Shown: positions 1 through 7,614 of the stretch, piece after piece
Layout: each line of letters starts with the position of its first letter
Numbering within the stretch: position 1 is the stretch's first letter
Position numbers and translations under genes: made by a program
From: Gillisella vitis
GTDB taxonomy: Bacteria > Pseudomonadota > Alphaproteobacteria > Rhizobiales > Rhizobiaceae
Reading direction: 5' to 3'
Length of the DNA stretch: 64,000 bases
Assembly: GCF_014204625.1 (NCBI RefSeq)
Contig: NZ_JACHLU010000018.1
Coordinates: forward strand, 1 to 64,000
Notes under the pieces: model-generated
Database searches by the model: none
Told to the model about the DNA's origin: nothing
Seen by the model: only the letters and a program-made list of their open reading frames with translations

Positions 1-122
1 TCCTTCAGGCGACGGCGCACAAACAGGCTGGTGTGCGCCTCCATGCCGTTTTCGGGCCATGGCGTGCCATCGGGCTGGTCCACATGGCGGCCGGGAGCCG
101 GTTTGAGAAAACGGGTGATCAT
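1..122 (-). CDS. DUF2635 family protein, Mu gp38-like (partial)
   Basis: About 40 codons are visible before the window edge. The peptide starts MITRFLKPAPG and continues through a PDGTPWPENG segment to VRRRLKE. This fits the short DUF2635 proteins that sit between gp37 and the tail sheath gene in Mu-like phages. The ATG at 122 overlaps the stop of the gp37-like gene in an ATGA arrangement, so translation is probably coupled. The protein would be a tail-connector or assembly component of unknown biochemical role. Length cannot be judged because the 3' end is missing. Confidence 0.7.
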   Translation of the reverse strand, partial: MITRFLKPAPGRHVDQPDGTPWPENGMEAHTSLFVRRRLK

Positions 123-694
123 GGTGCCTCCTGTGAAATCGTATCGGTGATGGTGTCGGCGCTGCCATCCAGCGCCCACGTCACGGCCAGCTCTTTGAGA
201 GCGGCAAGCGTGATCAGGCCATAGTCGGCAACGGGAGCTGCAAAGCGGATTTCAAAATCCACTTGCGCAATCACAACCGCATCGTCGGTGAAACCATCGG
301 CAGTCACGCTATTGGCCAGCGTCACGGCACAACGCCCGATCTCTGGTAGCGTCCAGCCGTGCAGCAGCGCCAAGGACACATCGACCATCGCATCCAGCCC
401 AAGCCCCTTGGCATCGCCCTTAAAGCGGGCTTCAAAACCATTTGAAGCCTTGTAGATCAGGATCAGCCGCCACAGCATTTTGCCATCCAGCCGACGCCCT
501 GCATCGCCATCAGGCTTCATGCCGGTCCAAGCCAGGCCGATAAAGGGTGACAGACGCGACAGGCGCACGAACTCATTCAAGGTCATGGTTTGCGGTACGC
601 GCTCGATGCTGAACGTCCTGGCGGGAAAGGCAATGCGCAGCCGCTCTTTAATCAGCGCTTCCATGCGGGCAATAGGCTGTCTGGACAGGTCCAT
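119..694 (-). CDS. Mu gp37-like protein (DUF1834)
   Basis: The 191-residue protein matches in size, composition and position the gp37/DUF1834 family, found after gp36 in Mu-like phages and thought to take part in head completion or the head-tail connection. It has no signal peptide or membrane segment and is soluble with mixed alpha/beta character. The start lies two bases past the stop of the gp36-like gene, and its own stop overlaps the DUF2635 start. The family assignment rests mainly on gene order and general sequence feel; the molecular role is inferred from Mu. Confidence 0.7.
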   Translation of the reverse strand: MDLSRQPIARMEALIKERLRIAFPARTFSIERVPQTMTLNEFVRLSRLSPFIGLAWTGMKPDGDAGRRLDGKMLWRLILIYKASNGFEARFKGDAKGLGLDAMVDVSLALLHGWTLPEIGRCAVTLANSVTADGFTDDAVVIAQVDFEIRFAAPVADYGLITLAALKELAVTWALDGSADTITDTISQEAP

Positions 695-695
695 C

Positions 696-1133
696 TCAAA
701 AGCCCCTCAACGTCTCGTGGGTGACAATGCGCGGTCGATCCGACACACGCGGGCCAGAGCCAACCGCATTGGTGCCGGTTGGCCGGGCCGCTGGCACATC
801 CAGATTGACCAGTTCGCGCGAGATGTTTTCCAGCCAGGCAATCACGTCTTTGCGGGCTTTGGCCATCTCGTCGGATGGGTCCATATGTTCGCCCTGAGCC
901 AGATCGTAACGGGCCAAAACACATGTGGCGCGAATGACCTCATCAGGCGGCACGGCAATCGGCACAAAGTAGCGGCCACGGATATAGCCGTCGATCAATG
1001 CCGAGGCATCCGCAAGCGCCGTGTTGACCTTGTCCTCATCCACGGTCTCGGCGGTGCGATCCTCTGGCCGGGACAACCGGATCAGATGCGTCTCGCCAAA
1101 GCGGGCAATCATGTTTGAAACTGTGGCGTACAT
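696..1133 (-). CDS. Mu gp36-like protein (DUF1320)
   Basis: This 145-residue protein begins MYATVSNMIARFGE and contains an ALIDGYIRGRYFVP segment, both characteristic of the DUF1320/gp36 family of Mu-like phages. Members sit between the major head gene block and the tail genes and are assumed to be head-tail connector or completion proteins. The N-terminal helix bundle ends near residue 105, and the C-terminal 40 residues look disordered (rich in Gly, Pro and Arg). The gene follows the gp35-like gene by about 30 bases and belongs to the late operon. Confidence 0.8.
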   Translation of the reverse strand: MYATVSNMIARFGETHLIRLSRPEDRTAETVDEDKVNTALADASALIDGYIRGRYFVPIAVPPDEVIRATCVLARYDLAQGEHMDPSDEMAKARKDVIAWLENISRELVNLDVPAARPTGTNAVGSGPRVSDRPRIVTHETLRGF

Positions 1134-1162
1134 GGCTCAATTCCGGCTGTTCGGGCGAAGGC

Positions 1163-1678
1163 TTATGATTTGGCGGTGGTTTTCTTGGTGGCTGCTTCCA
1201 GCTTGGTGGTCAGCTCACTCACCTTGGCTTCCAACGCCTCGACACGTTCATTCGCCTTCTCGGTCACGGCAGTATCAAAGGAGGACTGCAACGCATCTTC
1301 CTTGTCCTTCAGTCGCTTTTCGACCTCGATTTCGGTCAACGAGATTGCTGCTTCTCGCTCGGCAATCCTTGTTTCCAGCGCTTCAATGCGTTCTCTGGCT
1401 TTATCGGCAACAGCAACCTCAAAGCTGCTTTGAAGAGCAGAGCTGAGTGCTTCGATCTTTTCTGCAACCTTCTTATTTACCGCCTCATCGAAGTCGAGAC
1501 CCGAAAGACCAACACCACCATCAGCAGCAACCTGTTGGACAATGAACGCAGGATCAGCACGAAACACATCGAGCTGCTTCTCTGTCCAGCGGCCTTCATC
1601 GTAAACGGCAGATGCCTGATGCTCGATGCCATTGCGGCGAAGACCAGGTGAAGAGCAAATAATCTGAATTTTCGACAT
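1163..1678 (-). CDS. Mu gp35/FluMu N-terminal-domain protein with coiled-coil repeats
   Basis: The ATG at 1678 (MSKIQIICSSPG) is preferred over the longer frame from 1750. It starts at the conserved FluMu_N domain and has a purine-rich AAAGAAG before it. Residues 1 to about 55 form the small domain found in Mu gp35 (HI1506 type). The rest of the 171 residues is a charged coiled coil containing two diverged copies of one unit, beginning ALQSSFEVAVADKARERIE and ALQSSFDTAVTEKANERVE, which indicates an internal tandem duplication. The gene lies between the major head gene and gp36. The family is a minor head or completion protein of unproven function. Confidence 0.75.
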   Translation of the reverse strand: MSKIQIICSSPGLRRNGIEHQASAVYDEGRWTEKQLDVFRADPAFIVQQVAADGGVGLSGLDFDEAVNKKVAEKIEALSSALQSSFEVAVADKARERIEALETRIAEREAAISLTEIEVEKRLKDKEDALQSSFDTAVTEKANERVEALEAKVSELTTKLEAATKKTTAKS

Positions 1679-1810
1679 TTCGGCTTCTTTCTTGGAGTTT
1701 GGAGAAGGCGGCGCGGCGATGCCGCCGCTGTTTAAAAATGCCGCCAGCAATTGGGAGGATCATGTTTGCTGGCGGCTTGGGCCGAGGCGGAACGCCTCAC
1801 GACCCGAACG

Positions 1811-2704
1811 CTATGCGAGGTGCGGAATAACCATCACCTGCGCAGTTTTGGCCCAGACATTGGTTTCGCCACCGTTGATCAGAGCGGCCTCAACAAGCCC
1901 ACGCGCGGTTGCTTCCAACGTTGGAGGCACAAGCAGTTTGGTTGGGCGGATGGCGTTGATCTGACCGTCACGCTTGCGAATATTTTGCATGGAGGTCCGG
2001 GCAGCGTCATAGTTTGCCTTATTCAGCTCAAGCTTTGACTTGAACGCCAATTGCCAGAGGCCAAACCCGGCATTGCCGCGCGTATCAGCACCCCAAACAT
2101 ATTCATCACGCCAGAACACATTCGGATCATCGTCCGAGAACATCTGCGTGAGCTTGACTGGTTTACGGCTCTGCCAGATCATGGGCTTGATGACCTGAGT
2201 GTCATCAACCAAGTACCAGGCAGGCTGCGAACCCGGTGCATAATTCGAGACAGAGATCAAATTTCCCTGTTCGTTATAACCGGGATGGTCCGTATCGAAA
2301 TAATACTGACCATCATAGCAGACAGTGGTTTCACCCTTCTTGAACAGGGGCCACACAAGCGTGTCGGGAAAGGCTGCTCCGTCCTGACCATATTGCGCAG
2401 CAATAGGTGTGAAGATCCCGACCTGATCGTCTTCGATCATGCGGCGTTTGATCTTGATAGTCTTTTCAAATGAGCGTTTCTGGATCGAGTAGAGCGCTGC
2501 CCCCACGTCATGGGCTACACGATCACCGATCCATTCCCTGAAGCCAGGCAAATCATCCAGGCGTGGATATTCGTTGGCGAAGGTGGTTGAACCAACGGTC
2601 ATGGCCACGGTGCTATAGAAGGTCTGCGTTGTTGCAAGCGCCTGATTGAACACGGTGGAAAGGCCCGTGTAGATGCCGCGCAAATTGGTGACATTGATAT
2701 CCAT
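1811..2704 (-). CDS. Major head subunit, Mu gpT family
   Basis: This 297-residue protein matches the Mu-like major head subunit gpT (PF10124). It starts MDINVTNLRGIYTGL, has the FDTDHPGY segment seen in this family near the middle, and ends in a region rich in Val and Ala. Length is close to Mu T. It would form the icosahedral shell after cleavage and scaffolding by the gpI product encoded two genes upstream. It lies directly downstream of the decoration-protein gene, 9 bases apart, as expected for a highly expressed late gene. Confidence 0.92.
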   Translation of the reverse strand: MDINVTNLRGIYTGLSTVFNQALATTQTFYSTVAMTVGSTTFANEYPRLDDLPGFREWIGDRVAHDVGAALYSIQKRSFEKTIKIKRRMIEDDQVGIFTPIAAQYGQDGAAFPDTLVWPLFKKGETTVCYDGQYYFDTDHPGYNEQGNLISVSNYAPGSQPAWYLVDDTQVIKPMIWQSRKPVKLTQMFSDDDPNVFWRDEYVWGADTRGNAGFGLWQLAFKSKLELNKANYDAARTSMQNIRKRDGQINAIRPTKLLVPPTLEATARGLVEAALINGGETNVWAKTAQVMVIPHLA

Positions 2705-2713
2705 TTCGGCTCC

Positions 2714-3103
2714 TTAAATTGTCTTGAGCCAGACGCCATCAGCGTCGATGGCATCGATTATTCCAGCCTTGAGCAGGCTGCCTGCAACCAGCGTGAAGGT
2801 GTCGTCAGCAGACGCATAAACGGTCTTGCCAATATCGGCAGGTGTAGCGTCTGACAGCGGAATACTCGTCACTCCTTTGCAGGCATTGATGAGTTTATCG
2901 CCAGTGGAGCCATCACGATTGTCGACGGCTTCTTCTGCGAAGCCGACAAGCGCCACGCAGCTTGCATGAGCCGCTGGGACAGCCGCGAGGTTAGCTGTAA
3001 CGCCGATCATGGAGCCGCCGTAAATACGGACACCGCCGAGAACCGGAAAACCATAGGCATCACCTTTGCGCCAGATGCGGCGAATATCTGAGGTCGCAGC
3101 CAT
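2714..3103 (-). CDS. Putative head decoration/cement protein
   Basis: The start at 3103 (MAATSDIRRIWRK) is chosen because a strong GGGAGG ribosome-binding site lies seven bases before it; a longer frame starts at 3121. The 129-residue product is rich in Ala, Gly, Val and small beta-type segments. Its position between the gpI protease and the gpT head protein is that of small DUF2190-like capsid decoration proteins in tailed phages. No catalytic motif is visible. The role is inferred from position, size and composition. Confidence 0.55.
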   Translation of the reverse strand: MAATSDIRRIWRKGDAYGFPVLGGVRIYGGSMIGVTANLAAVPAAHASCVALVGFAEEAVDNRDGSTGDKLINACKGVTSIPLSDATPADIGKTVYASADDTFTLVAGSLLKAGIIDAIDADGVWLKTI

Positions 3104-3104
3104 A

Positions 3105-4139
3105 TCAAACCTCCCTTCCAAAGAGCGCCTTATGCTCTTTCTTAAATGCCTCCGGATCGACGCCCATCATGGACGCCACCTGAATTTCTTCGGCGGTCGC
3201 GGTATCGCCTTCACTTGAAAGCTTGCGACCGCCCAGCCCGCCCGCATTGAGCGACGGCATCAAGGCAATCTCGGCCTCGACTTCAGCGGGGGTTTTCATA
3301 TGGCGCGACACCATATGCTCGCGCAGTGCAGGCACGATCTTGCCGCCTGCAATGGCCGCCTCAATGGTGGTTTCGGCTTTGTCGCGGGCCATGTTGGTAA
3401 CAAGCGAGGTCAACTGCGTTTGCAAAGACACCAGCTGGGTTTTCAGGTCCGCGTTTTCGGCTTCCGTGGCGGTCGCCTTGCCGCGAGACTGAAGGGCCGT
3501 GACCAGCGCATCGCCGGACACGTTCGCATCAAGGCCAGAGGCTTCGCGGATTTTTGCCATCAGTGCCGCATTCGCCTGATTGGCGGCATGGGTGGATGCA
3601 ACGGTTGCCAGTACGTCGGCCTCCGTTGCAGTGTCGGGAAGGCCAAGCGCCTTCCGCAGCTCTTCGAGCATTTCGGTCTCCTGTCGGCTATGAAGGGATG
3701 TGAGAAAATCGAGATTGGGATCGTTAGTCAGCGCCACACGCAACAGCTTATCGACCCGATAAGGCTTGGCGACCGAGTGCAAAAACACCGGCGACAAATA
3801 GCCGTATGACTTACCAGCCACGAGCGATTGGCCTTCCTCGGTCCATTCAACTCGGCCCCAAACACCATCATCACGAGATTGAAGCTCGACAATCCAGCCA
3901 CGCGCTGGCGATGGATGGCCGGACTTACCAGCCAGATCGATGGCGTGGTTTTCGTCAACGGGCAGCTTTCGGCCTTCGGAATTGAACAGGCCGATTAAGG
4001 CATCCGCATCGGGCGCGGCATAGGGTCCGCGACCATCGACACCTTTGAAGGATGTCGCGGGCAACAGGTGCAGCCATTCCGGCGCGATGCCATCGGCTGA
4101 ATGCAGGGCAATAAGGTGATAAGCGGTGCGGTTTTTCAT
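3105..4139 (-). CDS. Head maturation protease/scaffold, Mu gpI family
   Basis: This 344-residue protein matches the Mu-like I protein (PF10123). The N-terminal half carries the protease region, with PVDENHAIDLAGKSG (residues about 59-73) and an SYGYLSPVF segment near 111-119 that are typical of the family. The C-terminal half, from about residue 155, is a charged, helical scaffold. In Mu an internal start makes the scaffold Z separately. Here an in-frame Met near residue 157 (MLEELRKALG), preceded by GGAGACCGAA, could do the same. The gene starts 32 bases after a conserved hairpin at 4171-4194. Confidence 0.9.
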   Translation of the reverse strand: MKNRTAYHLIALHSADGIAPEWLHLLPATSFKGVDGRGPYAAPDADALIGLFNSEGRKLPVDENHAIDLAGKSGHPSPARGWIVELQSRDDGVWGRVEWTEEGQSLVAGKSYGYLSPVFLHSVAKPYRVDKLLRVALTNDPNLDFLTSLHSRQETEMLEELRKALGLPDTATEADVLATVASTHAANQANAALMAKIREASGLDANVSGDALVTALQSRGKATATEAENADLKTQLVSLQTQLTSLVTNMARDKAETTIEAAIAGGKIVPALREHMVSRHMKTPAEVEAEIALMPSLNAGGLGGRKLSSEGDTATAEEIQVASMMGVDPEAFKKEHKALFGREV

Positions 4140-4170
4140 GGCCGCACATTGCCATCTGCGATGACGTTAT

Positions 4171-4194
4171 ATCATGCCCACCACGGTGGGCGGG
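4171..4194. repeat. Prophage hairpin element, copy 2 (upstream of gpI)
   Basis: A 24-base element contains a six-base-pair stem (4176-4181 with 4186-4191) and loop CACG. It is identical to the element at 12462-12485 except at two positions, which pair with each other (A-T here, G-C there). It lies in the 61-base gap between gpG and gpI, the place of the Mu late promoter PI. Immediately after it on the minus strand is TATAAC, a fair -10 sequence. Whether it works as a protein-binding palindrome or an RNA stem cannot be told from sequence. Confidence 0.6.
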
Positions 4195-4200
4195 TTAGCG

Positions 4201-4704
4201 CTATCGCTTGATATATCGATCAACGAAGGAGAAGACGATTTCGGCAATGGCCGTTTCGTCGTCCGACGATATACCGAGATATGGTCGCGCGGGCAAGGTC
4301 ACACTGTTGGCAACGATCCGCTCCCCGCCGATCTTGAAAAACAGGTGGCTGGCGGCTTTCGGCTCAATAGTCCCGCCAAGCTGGTGAATGGCGGCGTAAA
4401 TCACATTGGTGCCGACGCTGACGTGATCATTGCCCGCCCTGGCATTGATGCTGTCACGCAGCCGACCAGATTCGGTCAGGATGCGGCTGTTGCGCTTGGT
4501 GGCAGCATAATCCGGATCGAGCGCCTGCCAGGCATTCCCGTCCGGGTCTGTCTGCGACACAAACCGCATGTGTGTGGAGCCAACCAGCTCCGTGCCAATT
4601 GCAGCCATCACAGGCCGCGTATTGCCCATGACCACAGCGAGGTTATCAAACGACCGGCGTACAGATGCGTCGCTGATGGTGACGGATACAGATACGCCGC
4701 TCAT
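4201..4704 (-). CDS. Virion morphogenesis protein, Mu gpG family
   Basis: This 167-residue protein matches the phage virion morphogenesis family (PF05069). It has MSGVSVSVTI at the start, an RILTESGRLRDSI segment near residues 74-86, and the typical PARPYLGIS near the C-terminus. In Mu, G is involved in tail-to-head joining and is needed for infectious particles. The gene lies 106 bases after the F-like head gene, a gap in which I see no credible ORF, and ends just before the hairpin at 4171-4194. Length is normal for the family. Confidence 0.9.
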   Translation of the reverse strand: MSGVSVSVTISDASVRRSFDNLAVVMGNTRPVMAAIGTELVGSTHMRFVSQTDPDGNAWQALDPDYAATKRNSRILTESGRLRDSINARAGNDHVSVGTNVIYAAIHQLGGTIEPKAASHLFFKIGGERIVANSVTLPARPYLGISSDDETAIAEIVFSFVDRYIKR

Positions 4705-4810
4705 GATTGCATTATCCTCTGATTGGACTTATATTGATAGCAGACGCGCTGAGCAGAACGCAGGTTCCTATTGAGAGCCTTGGGATCAGCATATTCGGCC
4801 CCCCGGCGCG

Positions 4811-6025
4811 TCATTCTTTCCCCAAAATCTTCGACAGCTGTTTCGGGTTGGTCCGTCGCAACGACGTCAGATAGATTTCCTGATGACCATCAACCTTTCG
4901 CACGACCTTGATGGCTGCATAATAAGGTTGCCCCTCATAATCGCCGGTCATGCCCCATCGGCCCTTGTTATCGCGCACCAGTTTACCGTTTTTCGCCAAC
5001 CACCCCGGCAACACACCATAGGCATCAGGCGTCGCAACCTCATGTTTGACATGGCTGCGAATAGTATCGGCTGACAGCCGCACCTCCGTGCCAACCTTCA
5101 CCTCAAGTTCACCGGCAATGGCCTTGTCCGCTGTTGCCACGGGCGTCCAGCTGCCATCCGGCCATTTGCCCTTCAAGCTGGATCGCACAAAGGCCGCAAC
5201 GTTGGCCTCGCTGGCAGCAACAGCCTTGGGACCAGGTGCGGTCTGCGAAAGCCATGCCATACCTGGATTATAGGCAAAGGACGGATCAACGCCGAGCGGC
5301 TGGTCTGTGCCGAGCTGGTCGAGGTTTGGTGCGCGATCCGGGCCACTCTTGCCGAGACGCTTCAGCCCGCCGCGAGAGACCGGCGTGACAAAACAGCCGC
5401 AGCCAAAACCATTAGGCGGATAGGCCGTGACCCAGAACGGATCATCAGCTGCATAGACCTTGCCATCCCATGCCTTATGCGAGAGCCTTGGATGCAAAGC
5501 GCCTGAATGATTGTATTGCCAGTAAGGAAACGTCGCCAGCGTGTCCGGCTCAGTCAGTTGAGCATAGCGGCCAGCGGCATAAGCGGTGCGCAAATTGGTT
5601 TCAAAGATGGTTCTGGTGCGCCAGCCCTTTTCGCCCTTATACGACCAGCCATGCTTTTTGACGATCTGGTCAAAGTCCTTGCGGAAATCTGCAAGCGTCG
5701 TGCCTTGTTCCAGAGCCTTGGCAATCGCCTCCTTGAAGTCGTCAACCAGCGCCTGTTTGTTGGCACCAGCAACCATGAACATCTTGGAATGGGCTGCATC
5801 CCAAACATCGCGCCAGCTTTCTGTTGGCATGGATGTCTTGTCACGCAAAAACCGGATTGCCTCATCAAAAGGCTGATCGAGGACGGAAAGTGTCGAAGCC
5901 ATCAGAGCAACGAGCTTTGCCTTCAAATTTGAAGGCGATTTGAAGCCCTTGGGCGCGTTTTTTCGTCTCGCTGCAACATCAGCCCCAATCAACGCCCCGA
6001 TGCGTGCCAGAGGGCCGCTGTTCAT
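4811..6025 (-). CDS. F-like head morphogenesis protein (Mu gp30) with C-terminal PBECR-type nuclease domain
   Basis: The 404-residue protein has the Mu F domain (PF04233) at about residues 70-225: FETNLRTAYAAGRY at 141-154, LHPRLSHKAWDG at 177-188 and the NGFGCGC turn at 205-211. After a Pro/Ala-rich linker (about 230-310), residues 316-404 resemble the phage Barnase-EndoU-ColicinE5/D-RelE-like (PBECR) domains fused to MuF proteins: SADTIRSHVKHE, then a short beta region, and YLTSLRRTNP near the end. F-like proteins enter the capsid with few copies; a fused nuclease would be injected with the DNA. The gene overlaps the portal gene by four bases. Nuclease activity is inference. Confidence 0.85.
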   Translation of the reverse strand: MNSGPLARIGALIGADVAARRKNAPKGFKSPSNLKAKLVALMASTLSVLDQPFDEAIRFLRDKTSMPTESWRDVWDAAHSKMFMVAGANKQALVDDFKEAIAKALEQGTTLADFRKDFDQIVKKHGWSYKGEKGWRTRTIFETNLRTAYAAGRYAQLTEPDTLATFPYWQYNHSGALHPRLSHKAWDGKVYAADDPFWVTAYPPNGFGCGCFVTPVSRGGLKRLGKSGPDRAPNLDQLGTDQPLGVDPSFAYNPGMAWLSQTAPGPKAVAASEANVAAFVRSSLKGKWPDGSWTPVATADKAIAGELEVKVGTEVRLSADTIRSHVKHEVATPDAYGVLPGWLAKNGKLVRDNKGRWGMTGDYEGQPYYAAIKVVRKVDGHQEIYLTSLRRTNPKQLSKILGKE

Positions 6026-7614
6026 GCGCCACCTTTGATGTCATCCAGCAGACTGGCCTGACCCGCCAAATGCGCCAGCGCCATGCCCCGCGCCATGGCC
6101 TCGGCCAGATCATCGGCAGACAGATCAAGCCGTGCCAGCTGGTCAGCGGCGTCACGCAAATCACGGGCCTGCATCAACACTTTGCGCACTTCATCAATCA
6201 TGCCGTCCATGGCAGACGCGGCATCGTCTTCTAGCCGTTGGCTCAATGCTTTCAGCACCGCTTCCGGATCATTGCTCCGAGCATGAGCTGATAGAAACAG
6301 CCCGTCAAACGCTCGCTGCACATCGTTGCGGGCAATGGGCTTCTGGCCGGATGTCTCAACGGAAGGCGATACAGCAACACGGCCACCCACCATGACAGCA
6401 CCCGCCTTGGCGGCGGGAATGCCCAAACGCTCCTGTAAAAAACTCTCATCCGCAGTCAGGCCAAGGGGTGCCAGCTTTGAAAACGCCTCGGCAAACTCTC
6501 CCAGCGGCACTTCGTCCGGGCGACCAATTCGCACATGCGGGTAATGTTCCTGCGGACCAAAGTTGAAGGCGACGATATTGGGGATCAACTGCTGACACAG
6601 CGTGGCGGTCACCATGCCCGCGTCATCACGTTCAATGTCCTCCTGAACAAGCCGATGTTCCTTGCTGACAGCATGACCGCCCGACACTGCGTCCGTGGTC
6701 GTGGTCTGGCCCAGCACCAGTTTGGAGATCTGCCGATCAAGCCAGTCGGCCCGACGCTCGTACATATCCGTCGAGCTGCTTTTCGATCCGACCTCATGAA
6801 ACTCGATCAGCATTTCACGCGGAACGATGGCGGCACAATCCCCGGCAATGCCAGAGACTGCACGCCACAACACATCCTTTTCGGCCTCGGTCGCACCGCG
6901 ACCGTATTTGCCGATGCGAATGGGCTGGCCATAGTTCTGGCAGAAGATCGCCCAATCCTTAACAGTGAAGCTTTTGAACATCCATGACCACATGGCAACA
7001 CGGGCAAGGCCGGAGCGGATGGTCAGTCCTGATTTGGACTTGTGGCGATGAACGATGAATTTGTGTGGCACCAACGGCTCACCAGAGACGCCCTCGCGCA
7101 GTAGGACAGTCTCGCCATCCTCACGATCAAAGGTAAACCACCGCTGCGGGCGGTAGATCAATTCACGCGGCAGCATCGAACCCATGCGATATTGCCAGTC
7201 AACTTCAAGCACAGACAAGCCTTTGCCGATGGCATCCAGCATATCAAACAAGGAAGCCCTTAGCACGCCGTCATCAATCCATGACTGGACAAGAGCGGCA
7301 TGTTTCTTGTGTTCTACGCTATCGGAAGCGGGCTTCACCGTGATCGGCAATTGCGCAACCGAACGTTTGCGGGTTGCCAGCACCGAAAGATAATGCGGAT
7401 CGCGCTCCTCGATGTCCTCAGCCAGTTCGAAAAAGGCTTCCGGTTCGCCCTCGGCAGCCGAGCGCAGAATGCGGGACAGGCGCACAGGTGTCATGCCATC
7501 GGCAGGATGCCCAGAACGAACCTGACGAACACCACCGGGCTGTGGACCTCCCAGCATATTCGTCAACGATAGCAAATCGACGGCACGACCGAGCCAGTCC
7601 TTTAAACCCGCCAT
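6022..7614 (-). CDS. Portal protein, Mu gp29 family (DUF935)
   Basis: This 530-residue protein has the features of the DUF935/gp29 portal family: EDIEERDPHYLSVLATRKRSV at about residues 65-85 (family signature), a central region with DRQISKLVLGQTTT, and a variable charged C-terminus. It would form the dodecameric DNA gate at one capsid vertex and bind the terminase. The ATG overlaps the terminase stop by one base, and its own stop overlaps the F-like gene, so terminase, portal and gp30 are probably translated in coupled fashion. Length is normal. Confidence 0.93.
   Translation of the reverse strand: MAGLKDWLGRAVDLLSLTNMLGGPQPGGVRQVRSGHPADGMTPVRLSRILRSAAEGEPEAFFELAEDIEERDPHYLSVLATRKRSVAQLPITVKPASDSVEHKKHAALVQSWIDDGVLRASLFDMLDAIGKGLSVLEVDWQYRMGSMLPRELIYRPQRWFTFDREDGETVLLREGVSGEPLVPHKFIVHRHKSKSGLTIRSGLARVAMWSWMFKSFTVKDWAIFCQNYGQPIRIGKYGRGATEAEKDVLWRAVSGIAGDCAAIVPREMLIEFHEVGSKSSSTDMYERRADWLDRQISKLVLGQTTTTDAVSGGHAVSKEHRLVQEDIERDDAGMVTATLCQQLIPNIVAFNFGPQEHYPHVRIGRPDEVPLGEFAEAFSKLAPLGLTADESFLQERLGIPAAKAGAVMVGGRVAVSPSVETSGQKPIARNDVQRAFDGLFLSAHARSNDPEAVLKALSQRLEDDAASAMDGMIDEVRKVLMQARDLRDAADQLARLDLSADDLAEAMARGMALAHLAGQASLLDDIKGGA

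Noticed and set aside
4705-4810. 27-codon ORF between the F-like gene and gpG
   Set aside because: Too short, without ribosome-binding site or neighbour overlap.
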